Source of the DNA: Spirosoma endbachense | GTDB taxonomy: Bacteria; Bacteroidota; Bacteroidia; Cytophagales; Spirosomataceae | Assembly (NCBI RefSeq): GCF_010233585.1 | Contig: NZ_CP045997.1 | Span: 3,187,779 to 3,251,778 of the forward strand | DNA length: 64,000 nucleotides | Reading direction: 5' to 3' | Part shown: piece by piece, positions 45,813 through 54,862 of the stretch | Position numbering within the stretch: the stretch's first letter is position 1 | Layout: every line of letters starts with the position of its first letter | Notes under the pieces: generated by a model | The model's database searches: none | Seen by the model: only the letters and a program-made list of their open reading frames with translations | Told to the model about the DNA's origin: nothing | Translations under genes and position numbers: made by a program

Positions 45813-46816
45813 ATTTCGTCAACCGATATTCCCCAGGCACAGCGGAAGTGTCCTAGTGGGCAAGCCGACTTGCCATGTAAATTACACGGTTTACAATCGA
45901 GCACTTCAGCCGTCTGTACGACTCTCGATTGATCGGCCAGTGGGCCAAAGCCAAATTCGGGCACCGTTGAGCAAAAAACGGCGGTTGTTGGCGCATTCAT
46001 AGCCGAACACAGGTGCAGGGGAGCCGAATCGTTAACATAGTTCATCACTGCTCCGGCCTGCAAAGCCGCTGATTGCAATAAACTTAACTTACCCGCCAGA
46101 TTAATGACCGTTCCCGGTGCTAACCCGGCCCGTGCGATCATCGCATTACAGGCCTGGGCATCGGCGGGCGCTCCCAATAAATAAATTACGGTGTTGTCCG
46201 GCAATTTCTGAATTAATTCAATCCAGCGTTCGGATGGATATTGCTTTGTAAACCAGACCGACGTTGGCGCAATGCAGATGTAAGGTTTATGCTGATAAAT
46301 CCTGACTGCATTAAAATCAGCTACTGATGGGTAGAGCTTTGGGCGAGTCAACCGTACGATGGGTGAGGCCAGATTTAACGGTTTCAGTAATTCAGCATTC
46401 CGCTGTATTTCATGGATACCGGGCTCGATCCGGTGTTCGATCCGATGAGTAAAAAATCGCGAAAAGGGGTTTTTCGTAAAGCCAACGGTTGTTTTCGCAC
46501 CCGAAAAGGCAGTTAATAAACCAGTTGTACCAAACCGCTGAAGGTTAAGCACAGCATCATATTTCCGGGAACGGATGGTTTGAAGTAGTGTCCAGAGACT
46601 TCGGTATTTGGCTCCTTTTTTATCCCAGATCAATACCTCATTCACAAATGGGTGATTAGCCAGCAGACTCTCGTTACCTTTGCGAACCAAAACATCCAGC
46701 ACTGCATCGGGCTGGGCCTGATGCAACTGCTCCAGAAGAGCCGTTGCCAGAATCACGTCGCCAATAAAGGCTGTTTGACTAATCAGGAACCGGGGCGAAT
46801 TAGTTACGGTTATCAT
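45797..46816 (-). CDS. Glycosyltransferase family 9 (heptosyltransferase-like)
   Basis: A 339-residue cytoplasmic enzyme of the family that adds ADP-heptose to lipopolysaccharide core. The N-terminal domain shows FLISQTAFIGDVILATALLE, with the acidic residue in GD, and VLDVLVRKGNESLL. The C-terminal nucleotide-sugar domain includes VYLLGAPADAQACNAMIA, VINLAGKLSLLQSAALQAG and the NDSAPLHLCSAMNAPTTAVF motif. It probably transfers a sugar during lipopolysaccharide or other surface glycan synthesis. No other glycan genes flank it. The gene diverges by only 30 bases from the M16 protease. Confidence 0.92.
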   Translation of the reverse strand: MITVTNSPRFLISQTAFIGDVILATALLEQLHQAQPDAVLDVLVRKGNESLLANHPFVNEVLIWDKKGAKYRSLWTLLQTIRSRKYDAVLNLQRFGTTGLLTAFSGAKTTVGFTKNPFSRFFTHRIEHRIEPGIHEIQRNAELLKPLNLASPIVRLTRPKLYPSVADFNAVRIYQHKPYICIAPTSVWFTKQYPSERWIELIQKLPDNTVIYLLGAPADAQACNAMIARAGLAPGTVINLAGKLSLLQSAALQAGAVMNYVNDSAPLHLCSAMNAPTTAVFCSTVPEFGFGPLADQSRVVQTAEVLDCKPCNLHGKSACPLGHFRCAWGISVDEMAHFQ

Positions 46817-46846
46817 TAGTGCGCCTAGAGCGTCAATTGCTTAAGA

Positions 46847-48082
46847 ATGGAAGATTACGAAGTTTATACCCTGCCAAACGGAATCCGGATCGCTCACAAA
46901 CAGATACCGCATACCCAGATTGCTCATTGTGGTATCATGCTTGATATCGGAAGCCGAGATGAACAACCACACCAGCAGGGACTGGCCCACTTTTGGGAAC
47001 ATATGGCATTCAAAGGTACGGAGAAACGAAAATCGTACCACATAATTACACGACTAGAAACGGTTGGCGGTGAATTAAACGCATATACGACGAAAGAAAA
47101 AGTTTGTTTTCATGCATCCGTCCTGGGTGCTCATTTTGAGAAAGCAACTGAACTGCTATCGGATATAACGTTTCATTCGGTCTTTCCCGAAAAGCAGATC
47201 GAGCGCGAGCGGGGTGTTATTCTGGAAGAAATGGCCATGTATTACGATTCGCCTGAGGATGCTATTCAGGACGATTTCGATGAGTTGGTCTTTCCTAACC
47301 ATGCCCTCGGTGGCAACATCCTCGGCACCACCGAAACCGTCAGCTCGTTCCGGCGCGAAGATCTGCAGAGCTTCATTGCCGAGAATTATGACACCAGCCG
47401 AATCGTATTTGCGTCCGTAAGCAACCTGCCGTTTAAGCAAGTTGTTAAAGTGGCCGAAAAATATTTTCGCGATGTACCGGCCCAGCATACGACACGCCTT
47501 CGCAAGATGCCTACGGATTACGTACCACGCCACAACCGGGTAGAACGCCCGATTACGCAGGCCCAATGCGCAATTGGTCGCCCGGCTTATGGCCTGACCG
47601 ATCCGCGTCGGCTACCGTTTTTTATGCTCGTCAATCTCCTCGGCGGACCCGGCATGAACTCCCGGCTAAACCTGAATTTACGCGAGAAGTACGGGCTGGT
47701 CTATTCCATCGACGCTAGTTATACACCCTATCTGGATACGGGTTTTCTGGGTATTTACTTCGGAACCGACCCCAAGAAAGTGGAGAAAGCCATCGGACTG
47801 ATCAACAAGGAACTAAAGCGACTCCGCGAAGAACCGCTCACGACCCTGCAACTTCACCAAACCAAGGAGCAGCTTATTGGTCAGTTGGCAATGGCCGAAG
47901 AAAGCAACAACAGCTTTATGCTCATGATGGCCAAGAGTTTACTCGACATCGACCGGGTAGAAGCGCTGAATGACATCTTTAACGACATCAAAGCCGTAAC
48001 AGCCAATCAGTTACAAACGCTGGCTCAGGAAATTTTCGACGAAGGCCAGTTTAGCTCACTGACCTTTGTACCCGAAAAGTAG
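46847..48082 (+). CDS. M16 family zinc metalloprotease (pitrilysin-like)
   Basis: A 411-residue protease. The inverted zinc motif HxxEH is seen as His48-Phe-Trp-Glu51-His52 in LAHFWEHMAFKGTEKR. The third ligand region is RGVILEEMAMYYDSPED. The C-terminal half contains GLVYSIDASYTPYLDTG and the usual R/Y pair. Its length is that of a single-chain two-domain member, like the processing-peptidase beta subunit. No signal peptide is visible, so it is likely cytoplasmic. Members digest small peptides. The start is at the first ATG of a conserved opening, EDYEVYTLPNGIRIAHKQ. Confidence 0.93.
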   Translation: MEDYEVYTLPNGIRIAHKQIPHTQIAHCGIMLDIGSRDEQPHQQGLAHFWEHMAFKGTEKRKSYHIITRLETVGGELNAYTTKEKVCFHASVLGAHFEKATELLSDITFHSVFPEKQIERERGVILEEMAMYYDSPEDAIQDDFDELVFPNHALGGNILGTTETVSSFRREDLQSFIAENYDTSRIVFASVSNLPFKQVVKVAEKYFRDVPAQHTTRLRKMPTDYVPRHNRVERPITQAQCAIGRPAYGLTDPRRLPFFMLVNLLGGPGMNSRLNLNLREKYGLVYSIDASYTPYLDTGFLGIYFGTDPKKVEKAIGLINKELKRLREEPLTTLQLHQTKEQLIGQLAMAEESNNSFMLMMAKSLLDIDRVEALNDIFNDIKAVTANQLQTLAQEIFDEGQFSSLTFVPEK

Positions 48083-48092
48083 CGATTCGGGA

Positions 48093-48142
48093 GCGTGATG
48101 ACGGTTTCGGTTAAGCTGGTATTCCAGAAACCGTCACCACGC
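48093..48142. terminator. Bidirectional hairpin between the M16 protease and GlgE-like genes
   Basis: Arms 48093-48108 and 48127-48142 pair over 16 bases with one mismatch. The position suits termination of both convergent genes. Confidence 0.7.
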
Positions 48143-48146
48143 CTAC

Positions 48147-50261
48147 CTACACTTCAATCCGGAGCAGGTGCATAGGAAGCACATACGGGTCCAGTTCCAC
48201 GTAATTCCATTCACCCTTCCAGGTATAATAGGCTTCCGTCAGTAAATCGTGGACTGAATAGGTTTGGTCTGGTTCGATACCCAGCTCCCAGATCGGAACC
48301 TGTACCATACCCGCCCGACGGCCGTAAGCTTCCGTATTGACTACAATAAGCAGTCGATTCTCGCCCGACGTTTTAAGGTAAGCCATGATAGCATCGTCGC
48401 TAACGGTGCAGAACGTCAGGTTATTTGTCTTTTGTAAAGCCACATTCTCATTCCGGATGCGATTCACCAGCGTAATGAGATACGTCAGTTTATTGGTTTT
48501 ATTCCAGTCCCAATGGCGGATTTCGTATTTCTCCGAGTTTAAATACTCTTCTTTATTGGGGAACGGAACGTATTCCATCAACTCAAACGATGGTCCGTAA
48601 ATACCATAGTTGCTCGACAGGGTTGCCGCCAGGAAATAGCGAATCAGGAACTGCGGCTCGTGTCCCGGTTGAAGAATATTGGGATTGATGTCGTGGGTTG
48701 TTGGCCAGAAATTCGGACGAAAAAAATAGCTGATCTCGTCTTGTGTCAGCTCGGTCATGTATTCCTCCAGCTCGGCCTTCGTATTGCGCCAGGTATAGTA
48801 GGTATAAGACTGCGAAAAGCCTCGTTTGGCCAGTTCCTGCATCACCTTGGGCTTTGTAAACGCTTCGGCCAGAAACAACATATCCGGAAACTCACGCTTT
48901 ACTTCTGCAATGATCCACTCCCAGAAACCAAACGGTTTCGTATGCGGATTATCGACCCGAATGATGCGAATACCCCACGAAGCCCAAACCAGCAAAACCC
49001 GCTTTAATTCGTCCCATAAGTTCTGCCAGTCGTCGGTCTCAAAATAAATCGGATAGATATCCTGGTATTTCTTGGGCGGGTTCTCGGCATACTGAATGGT
49101 GCCGTCGGGCCGTTTTTTAAACCATTCGGGGTGGTCCTTCGCCCACGGGTGGTCGGGCGAACACTGAATAGCCAGGTCCATCGCGACCTCCATGCCGTAG
49201 TTGGCCGCAATAGCAATGAGATGCTTAAAATCATCTACCGTACCCAGTTCGGAGTGAATCGCATCATGCCCGCCTTCGGGTGAGCCAATCCCATACGGAA
49301 CCCCCGGCTCACCGGGCTGGCAAACAACCGAATTATTTTTCCCCTTACGATAAGCCGTACCAATCGGGTGAATGGGCGGCATATAGAGCACATTGAAACC
49401 CATCCCCGAAATACGGGGCAATAAGGCTTCCACGTCTTTAAACGAACCATGAACACCCTCCTGTTGCGAAGCCGAACGAGGAAACAGGCAGTACCAGGTG
49501 CTAAAGGCAGCACGAGTACGGTCTACCTCAATACCGAGTTCATGAACATAGCGGGTTGGGAACTGGCGTTCGGGATACCGGCTTGCGTAGAACGTAAACT
49601 GATCGCTTTCAGCCACCGAAACGGCTTCGTCATAGCGACTCTCATCCCGAAACAAAGCAGCCATCTCCCGTAGTGCTGCGGCATCGGCCGATTCGTCAAC
49701 TGGTGCCACGGGCGTTTTCTTTCTCCCCTTTCCTGCTTTTATCTCCTGCCCGCCAGCCCGCTTGAACATTCCATCCAGAAATTGCGCACCAGCCAGCAGT
49801 TCGCTCGTAATCCGCTGCCCATCGGCCACTTTCAGATGAACTTCGTGCTGCCACGATGCCGGATGGTCGACCCAGGCTTCAATTGTATAAACATAACGGC
49901 CCTGCTTTTCAACAATAAAGGATGCACCCCAACGGTCATTGTTGAGCAGCGTCATGGCCATTTCGGTCCAGTCAGACTCATCACTATGCCTGTAGAGAAG
50001 CAAAGCCGCTAAATGATCATGGCCGTCAGCAAAAACATCAGCTTCAATAGCGATCACATCACCCACAGTTGCTTTTATCGGAAACCGGCCACCGTCAAGT
50101 TCGGGCGTTACATGCTCAATAGCAACGCGTACCTGACCGGATCGGGCCGGATGGTCGGAGGCTGGGGGTGTATGATCGACAACTGATATTGCTGTTACGG
50201 CTAACTCTGTGCCGGGGGTACGTAATGCGGATGCCTTCGAGCTTTTTTTCGGTGAGTTCAT
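48147..50261 (-). CDS. glgE: Alpha-1,4-glucan:maltose-1-phosphate maltosyltransferase (GlgE-like)
   Basis: A 704-residue GH13_3 family enzyme. It extends alpha-1,4-glucan with maltosyl units from maltose 1-phosphate. The N-terminal beta domain (residues 45-170, VRVAIEHVTPELDGGRFPIK) is the DUF3416 domain of GlgE. The catalytic barrel shows MGFNVLYMPPIHPIGTAYRK, the nucleophile Asp in IRIIRVDNPHTKPFGFWEW, and the acid/base Glu in LFLAEAFTKP. The NFWPTTHDINPNIL stretch supplies the third carboxylate. The usual partners (trehalose synthase, maltokinase, branching enzyme) are not in this window, so maltose 1-phosphate must come from genes elsewhere. The first 40 residues are polar and probably flexible. 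Confidence 0.9.
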   Translation of the reverse strand: MNSPKKSSKASALRTPGTELAVTAISVVDHTPPASDHPARSGQVRVAIEHVTPELDGGRFPIKATVGDVIAIEADVFADGHDHLAALLLYRHSDESDWTEMAMTLLNNDRWGASFIVEKQGRYVYTIEAWVDHPASWQHEVHLKVADGQRITSELLAGAQFLDGMFKRAGGQEIKAGKGRKKTPVAPVDESADAAALREMAALFRDESRYDEAVSVAESDQFTFYASRYPERQFPTRYVHELGIEVDRTRAAFSTWYCLFPRSASQQEGVHGSFKDVEALLPRISGMGFNVLYMPPIHPIGTAYRKGKNNSVVCQPGEPGVPYGIGSPEGGHDAIHSELGTVDDFKHLIAIAANYGMEVAMDLAIQCSPDHPWAKDHPEWFKKRPDGTIQYAENPPKKYQDIYPIYFETDDWQNLWDELKRVLLVWASWGIRIIRVDNPHTKPFGFWEWIIAEVKREFPDMLFLAEAFTKPKVMQELAKRGFSQSYTYYTWRNTKAELEEYMTELTQDEISYFFRPNFWPTTHDINPNILQPGHEPQFLIRYFLAATLSSNYGIYGPSFELMEYVPFPNKEEYLNSEKYEIRHWDWNKTNKLTYLITLVNRIRNENVALQKTNNLTFCTVSDDAIMAYLKTSGENRLLIVVNTEAYGRRAGMVQVPIWELGIEPDQTYSVHDLLTEAYYTWKGEWNYVELDPYVLPMHLLRIEV

Positions 50262-50573
50262 TCGTAATTCATGTATGTTAATTAATCCATTCGGGGGTAA
50301 TTCTGACCGTTAAGCAATGTTACGAAGAAAACGCACATTAGTCGTTTTTTGCTCCTAAATGGCAAACAGCTGCCCCCCATAATGCGTACATATACCCCTC
50401 AAAATCCTACCATTTACCTGCGCGGCAAAAACGAGTAATTGTGCGCTAAAACACTGACTGCCAACACCATACTTTTACTACACAAATACAGCTACTTCGC
50501 CAATATGGTTTCGGCGAAGCGTTCATTCCTGTGGAACGATTTTGTCACGGGCCATCTTAAATAAACCCTTTTC
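50262..50573. other. Divergent intergenic region before the metzincin-like gene
   Basis: 312 bases with no supported gene. TACTTTTA at 50470-50477 is a seven-of-eight match to TAnnTTTG and could be the -7 box of the metzincin-like gene, with a leader of about 97 bases. Confidence 0.4.
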
Positions 50574-52748
50574 ATGTTCACATCACCTTCTCCCAATGAC
50601 CCAGAAAACGGGACAATGCTGTCTGACCATAACGCAACCGAATTTGCGTTAGAGCAGTTGTTTGGCCCTACAGATCCGAATCCGGCCGCACCCATTGTTG
50701 CCGATCCGGAAACATTTCATGATACCGTTCAGGAACTGATTCCTGAATTGCCGATTCCGCCGATACCCCTGGTAAAGAACCGCGTGAGTGGAAGCTACCG
50801 TAGTGCTGCTTCGAGCGGCTATGAACTGGAATTGCGAGTCGATGTCGATGGCGTTGGGCCAACCCAGCGTGTGAGTGGTGATTACTACTCGGTATCGGGC
50901 GCGACCAAAACCTATTTCGGGTCGTTTATCGTCAATGTAGTTAGTGTAACGTTCACCACTGCACAAGCCACGCTTACGGGTACTGCCGAGTGTACGTGGA
51001 CAACGGATTTTCGCCGGTTGCAGATTACGATTCAGCGAACAACGATCTTTCAATCACCGGCACCCGCACAACTGCGTTGGTTTTCAGTGACAAACAATAC
51101 TCCGGGTGCCGCCTATCAGTGTAATTATATATCCCGCTACTTCCGCACGGTCGTGCTGGAACAGGATTCATTGGTTGGCGTAACACCATTTGGCTCCTAC
51201 AATACCGGCGGCTTACCATCGGGTGGGGCCGCCCGAACCCTGGGTGTTATTCCGTCCTACCGGGAAGCAGGCATCGATATACAGGTTGGGGGTACGACCA
51301 ATGTGATCGCCAACAGCGGTGCTGGCGCCAATGGAACCTGGAGCGACGCCGAATTACACAACGCGATGCAGGCAAATTTCGCGCTGTGGCAAAACATTCC
51401 GCAGTGGAAAGTGTGGCTGTTTCATTCGTATCAGCACGATCTGGGACCCGGTTTGTATGGCATCATGTTCGATCAGCAGGGGCGGCAGCGTCAGGGTTGC
51501 GCAACGTTCTACCGGGGTATCGGTGGCACCACCAATGATCAGCTTAGGCTTCAGTTGTATACCAACGTGCATGAACTCGGCCACTGCTTCAACCTGATGC
51601 ACTCGTGGCAGAAAAGTTATGCCCAGCCAGCGCTTCCCAATCGCCCATCGGCTCTATCCTGGATGAACTATCCCTGGAATTTCCCCGGAGGGCCAGCTGC
51701 TTTCTGGAATTCCTTTGATTTCCGGTTCGATAGTCAGGAGTTGATTCATTTACGGCATGCGTTCCGCGATAAGGTCATCATGGGTGGTAATCCTTTTACA
51801 GAAGGTGCTGCCCTTGATTCGGGCGATCTGTTTGCCGATACCATTGAGAACAATACGGGTCTGCAAATCGAGCTGGAAGCGAAACCAAGTTTTGCGTTGG
51901 GCGAACCGGTAGTAGTCGAGATTCGTCTACGCACCACCAGCACCCTCGGCAAATCGGCCAATACCTGTATCCATCCCAAGTTCGGCTACGTACACATCGG
52001 GATTGTGAAACCAGGCGGAAAGGTGGTCACGTATGAACCGCTGGCCGAATACCTGATGGAACCGGATATAAAACTGCTTACCGAAGAAAGCCCTTCGGCT
52101 TACGATAGTGCTTATATCGGCTACGGCAAAGACGGGTTCTACTTCGATCAGCCGGGCACCTACCAGATTCGGGCGTCTTATTTCCACCTCGATGGATCAC
52201 GAATTGTATCCGACATTATCAAAATCCGGGTCAAATCGCCCCTATCGGCCGACGATGATTCGGTAGCCGACCTGCTTCTGGGCGATGATCAGGGCCAGCT
52301 CTTTTATCTGTTAGGTTCTGATTCTCCCTACCTCAAGGCTGGCAATGAGGCATTTGATCAGATAATCGATCAATTCCCAACGCATCCGCTCACGATGTAT
52401 GCCAAATTGGCTAAAGGCGTGAATGATCAACGCACCTTTAAGTCGATCACAGAAGATAAAGAACTGACCGTTCGATCAGCCAAGCCAACCGAGAGTGCAG
52501 CCCTGTTAACTGACGTTGTCGACCAGTCGAAAGCGGGTGTCGAGTCGAAAGCGAGTGTCGGGCTGGATAACATCTCACTGAATATGGCTATGCGCAAACT
52601 GGCCAAAGCGCAATCGATGGAAGGAAACGACGAGGCAGCCAAAGAAACGCTGACCGATATGGTGAACTTTCTGGGCAAACAAACCAGTCGCCCACACGTG
52701 CGCAAGCTGATTCGGGAGCAGGCTAAAAACGCCCTTAAAGAGCCTTAG
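50574..52748 (+). CDS. Metzincin-like zinc metalloprotease next to a lanthipeptide-like cluster
   Basis: A 724-residue protein without a visible signal peptide. The zinc site is His333-Glu-Leu-Gly-His337 with a third ligand His343 in NVHELGHCFNLMHSW, the long HExxHxxxxxH form. A Met-turn candidate, Met364, lies in ALSWMNYPW; together these mark a metzincin. The N-terminal 300 residues are beta-rich with a Pro/Ile-rich opening. After the protease core comes a beta domain (residues 430-560, IELEAKPSFALGEPVVVEIR) and a helical tail. It lies 135 bases before the cysteine-rich precursor-like gene on the same strand, with a weak hairpin between. It may mature that product; this is inference from position. 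Confidence 0.75.
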   Translation: MFTSPSPNDPENGTMLSDHNATEFALEQLFGPTDPNPAAPIVADPETFHDTVQELIPELPIPPIPLVKNRVSGSYRSAASSGYELELRVDVDGVGPTQRVSGDYYSVSGATKTYFGSFIVNVVSVTFTTAQATLTGTAECTWTTDFRRLQITIQRTTIFQSPAPAQLRWFSVTNNTPGAAYQCNYISRYFRTVVLEQDSLVGVTPFGSYNTGGLPSGGAARTLGVIPSYREAGIDIQVGGTTNVIANSGAGANGTWSDAELHNAMQANFALWQNIPQWKVWLFHSYQHDLGPGLYGIMFDQQGRQRQGCATFYRGIGGTTNDQLRLQLYTNVHELGHCFNLMHSWQKSYAQPALPNRPSALSWMNYPWNFPGGPAAFWNSFDFRFDSQELIHLRHAFRDKVIMGGNPFTEGAALDSGDLFADTIENNTGLQIELEAKPSFALGEPVVVEIRLRTTSTLGKSANTCIHPKFGYVHIGIVKPGGKVVTYEPLAEYLMEPDIKLLTEESPSAYDSAYIGYGKDGFYFDQPGTYQIRASYFHLDGSRIVSDIIKIRVKSPLSADDDSVADLLLGDDQGQLFYLLGSDSPYLKAGNEAFDQIIDQFPTHPLTMYAKLAKGVNDQRTFKSITEDKELTVRSAKPTESAALLTDVVDQSKAGVESKASVGLDNISLNMAMRKLAKAQSMEGNDEAAKETLTDMVNFLGKQTSRPHVRKLIREQAKNALKEP

Positions 52749-52754
52749 ACCCAG

Positions 52755-52818
52755 CTAATGCCCTGTAGCCTACAGCATTGTTCTGCCTAAACGCGGGGTA
52801 ATTCTGTAGGCTCATTAG
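52755..52818 (+). terminator. Bulged hairpin between the protease and precursor-like genes
   Basis: Outer arms CTAATG/CATTAG (52755-52760 and 52813-52818) and inner arms of nine bases (52767-52775 and 52804-52812), with a six-base bulge on the left side. It suggests partial or full termination after the protease gene. Confidence 0.5.
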
Positions 52819-52883
52819 TTACCAGCACCTACATCGAATCCAATCAACCGGATTATACTGACTAATTCTAAACCCTTTTTATC

Positions 52884-53657
52884 ATGGCAGATCAAGCAAA
52901 GTTCGAATACGACGACTGGGTGGGGGCCGTGCGCCCTGATCCACGTAATACCGACCAGGTAACGCTCCTTCAGGGTTATATTGGCCAATCGTCGGAGAGC
53001 GGCCATATCCGCGTATACTCTGATGATTCGTTGAATGGCTTCGTCGAAGTACCCGAAGAAGCCATCGTGTATGCCCTTAAACTAAGTTCGACCGAATCAT
53101 CGCTGGGTGGAAGTCGAATCTGGATACGGTCCGATACGGTTGTTACTCACGGTGACCCGAAGCTGGCCAACCGGCCCAAGAGTACCTTTCTGGAAGGTGA
53201 CATTATGCAGCAGTACGGCGCATTCGGTCAGCCGGATACGACGCAGATGCAGGGATTTGCGGCTGCCGGACAGCCCGACACAACGCTCCAGGCGGCAACG
53301 ATTGGTATTGCGTGCGGGCCATTAACCCGAGTTTCTGTTTGTCAGATTTGCGTTTCCACGCCAATCATTTGCCGGACGAGAATCTCAATCTGTCAATTAC
53401 GGACCTGCTTCGTAACCCAGTGTGGATTGGCAACCTGTCAGATTACATTCTGCGGTAAATCGTGCTTCAGAACCGTATGCTGCATTCCAGCGGATCGGTT
53501 CCCGATCACCAAGACGCCTACCTTCCCAACCACCGAGCCAACGATCGGTCCCACCGGGCCATTTGGACAGCCGGGTGGTGCCGGATTCATGGGTGGTCAG
53601 CCAGACACGACGCAGATGGGTGGCTATTATGGCACATTCAACCCGTATATGTATTGA
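52884..53657 (+). CDS. Large cysteine-rich lanthipeptide-like precursor
   Basis: A 257-residue protein in three parts. Residues 1-110 look like a folded leader (FEYDDWVGAVRPDPRN, FVEVPEEAIVYALKL and SSLGGSRIWIRSD) with no cysteine. Residues 144-200 hold all 12 cysteines (144, 153, 156, 163, 170, 175, 180, 185, 190, 194, 199, 200); from 170 to 190 they are exactly five apart, and most have Ser or Thr one or two residues before them. Residues 201-257 form a Pro/Gly/Thr-rich tail. The hexapeptide GQPDTT occurs twice before the core (115, 129) and once after it (238). The kinase, HopA1 and LanC genes follow at once, which argues for a thioether-forming substrate. A cysteine-rich structural or metal-binding protein is the main alternative. 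Confidence 0.75.
   Translation: MADQAKFEYDDWVGAVRPDPRNTDQVTLLQGYIGQSSESGHIRVYSDDSLNGFVEVPEEAIVYALKLSSTESSLGGSRIWIRSDTVVTHGDPKLANRPKSTFLEGDIMQQYGAFGQPDTTQMQGFAAAGQPDTTLQAATIGIACGPLTRVSVCQICVSTPIICRTRISICQLRTCFVTQCGLATCQITFCGKSCFRTVCCIPADRFPITKTPTFPTTEPTIGPTGPFGQPGGAGFMGGQPDTTQMGGYYGTFNPYMY
53313..53483 (+). other. Putative modified core region of the precursor (residues 144-200)
   Basis: This stretch encodes 12 Cys in 57 residues together with many Ser and Thr. The units are RTC, TQC, ATC, TFC, KSC and TVCC, so each Cys has a nearby dehydratable residue on its N-terminal side, as thioether rings require. Confidence 0.6.
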
Positions 53658-53695
53658 TTAGACTGGCAGCGACTGGCTATTCCGAAGCTACCCAA

Positions 53696-54862
53696 ATGGC
53701 TACAGATGCCAGTCGCTGTTTCTTAACTCCCACTCAGGCTATGCTGCTAACAGGTTTTACTATCGCCCACTATCTGCTGGATAAAGGCTATCTATCTTCC
53801 GAGTCGATACTCGATGGTCGGTTTACCGCTCATCTGGCATCCAGCCGCAATACGAACTACCTCATCAATCGGGATGCCAATAAGGGCTCACTATTCGTCA
53901 AACAGGTACAAGCCTGGGACCAGGAGAAAATAGAGACCCTACGTACAGAAGCTACCTGCTACTGGCTAGCTGAAAATGAAGCGGAATACGCCCAGCTCCG
54001 GAAATTTCTTCCCCCCTACCTCGCCTTCGATTCACAGAACCACATTCTGATTACAGAGGCCGTACAGGGAGCCATCAGTCTCAACGATTTTTATTTACAA
54101 CAGCGGTCGTTTCCGTTACAATTAGCCACACGTCAGGCCGAACTGCTTGGCTCATTCCACAAAACCATTGCCCGATCCGTACAGGATGCACCAAGTTTTC
54201 GACTGTTCAGGAAGCAGGAGCCAGTGGTGTTTTTGTGGAGTTCATCGGGTTTCCCCGCCTATTCGGGCCATCAAAGTCAGGCCGAGCGCCAGATGGTACA
54301 ACTGATTACGAAAAACGAGGACTATATGACACGGCTGTCAGCCGTTCGGGAGAAGTGGGAGGCAACCAGCCTCATCCACGGCGATATTAAACCGGCTAAT
54401 TTCCTGATCAATCAGGATGCTCCGTCAACAGGTCATTACGATCTGCGCCTGATTGACTGGGAAACTGCCGATATTGGCGACCCCTGCTGGGATGTTGCAG
54501 CTATTTTTCAGAGCTATCTATTCTACTGGATTTACCACGAACCGCTACAGGGCCAGTCGGCACAAAATTCGTATGCCAGCTATGGCTTTTCGCTCGAAAC
54601 CATGCAACCGTCCATGCGTCAGTTCTGGCAAACCTACATCCGCTTAATGGACTGGACGGCCGAAGAAGCTGAAGCCAACCTGAGTAAAATTGTTGGGTAC
54701 TGCGCCCTGAAACTGATTCATACCTGTTATGAAACGATCCAGCAGGCTTCGACCATGCCGCTCCACAGCGCCCGTCTGCTTCAATTAAGTTTAAACATGC
54801 TACGCTCACCTGACGAAGCTATCTGGTCAGTGCTGGGTATTCCAAACGCAGTACGGCTATGA
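53696..54862 (+). CDS. APH-like kinase, putative LanK-type component of a split lanthipeptide synthetase
   Basis: A 388-residue protein of the aminoglycoside phosphotransferase (protein-kinase-like) fold. The catalytic loop is His228-Gly-Asp230 in LIHGDIKPANFLIN, and the metal-binding Asp254 lies in LRLIDWETADIGDPCWDVAA. An N-terminal lobe with NTNYLINRDANKGSLFVKQ precedes it. I place the start at the ATG at 53696, 38 bases after the precursor stop; the frame stays open upstream only because it overlaps the precursor. It overlaps the next gene by four bases (ATGA). In three-component lanthipeptide systems, a kinase of this type phosphorylates Ser and Thr of the precursor. An antibiotic-resistance kinase is unlikely in this setting. 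Confidence 0.8.
   Translation: MATDASRCFLTPTQAMLLTGFTIAHYLLDKGYLSSESILDGRFTAHLASSRNTNYLINRDANKGSLFVKQVQAWDQEKIETLRTEATCYWLAENEAEYAQLRKFLPPYLAFDSQNHILITEAVQGAISLNDFYLQQRSFPLQLATRQAELLGSFHKTIARSVQDAPSFRLFRKQEPVVFLWSSSGFPAYSGHQSQAERQMVQLITKNEDYMTRLSAVREKWEATSLIHGDIKPANFLINQDAPSTGHYDLRLIDWETADIGDPCWDVAAIFQSYLFYWIYHEPLQGQSAQNSYASYGFSLETMQPSMRQFWQTYIRLMDWTAEEAEANLSKIVGYCALKLIHTCYETIQQASTMPLHSARLLQLSLNMLRSPDEAIWSVLGIPNAVRL

Noticed and set aside
53313..53483. Metallothionein-like metal-binding reading of the cysteine block
   Set aside because: The adjacent kinase, HopA1 and LanC genes and the Thr/Ser next to each Cys fit thioether formation better; it stays a possible alternative.
53226..53616. GQPDTT-coding repeats as a DNA repeat or CRISPR-like array
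   Set aside because: The copies differ in codons, are unevenly spaced and lie in a coding frame.
53462..53695. Upstream extension of the APH-like kinase frame
   Set aside because: It overlaps the precursor gene in another frame, and its translation is unrelated to kinases; the ATG at 53696 gives a normal N-terminus.
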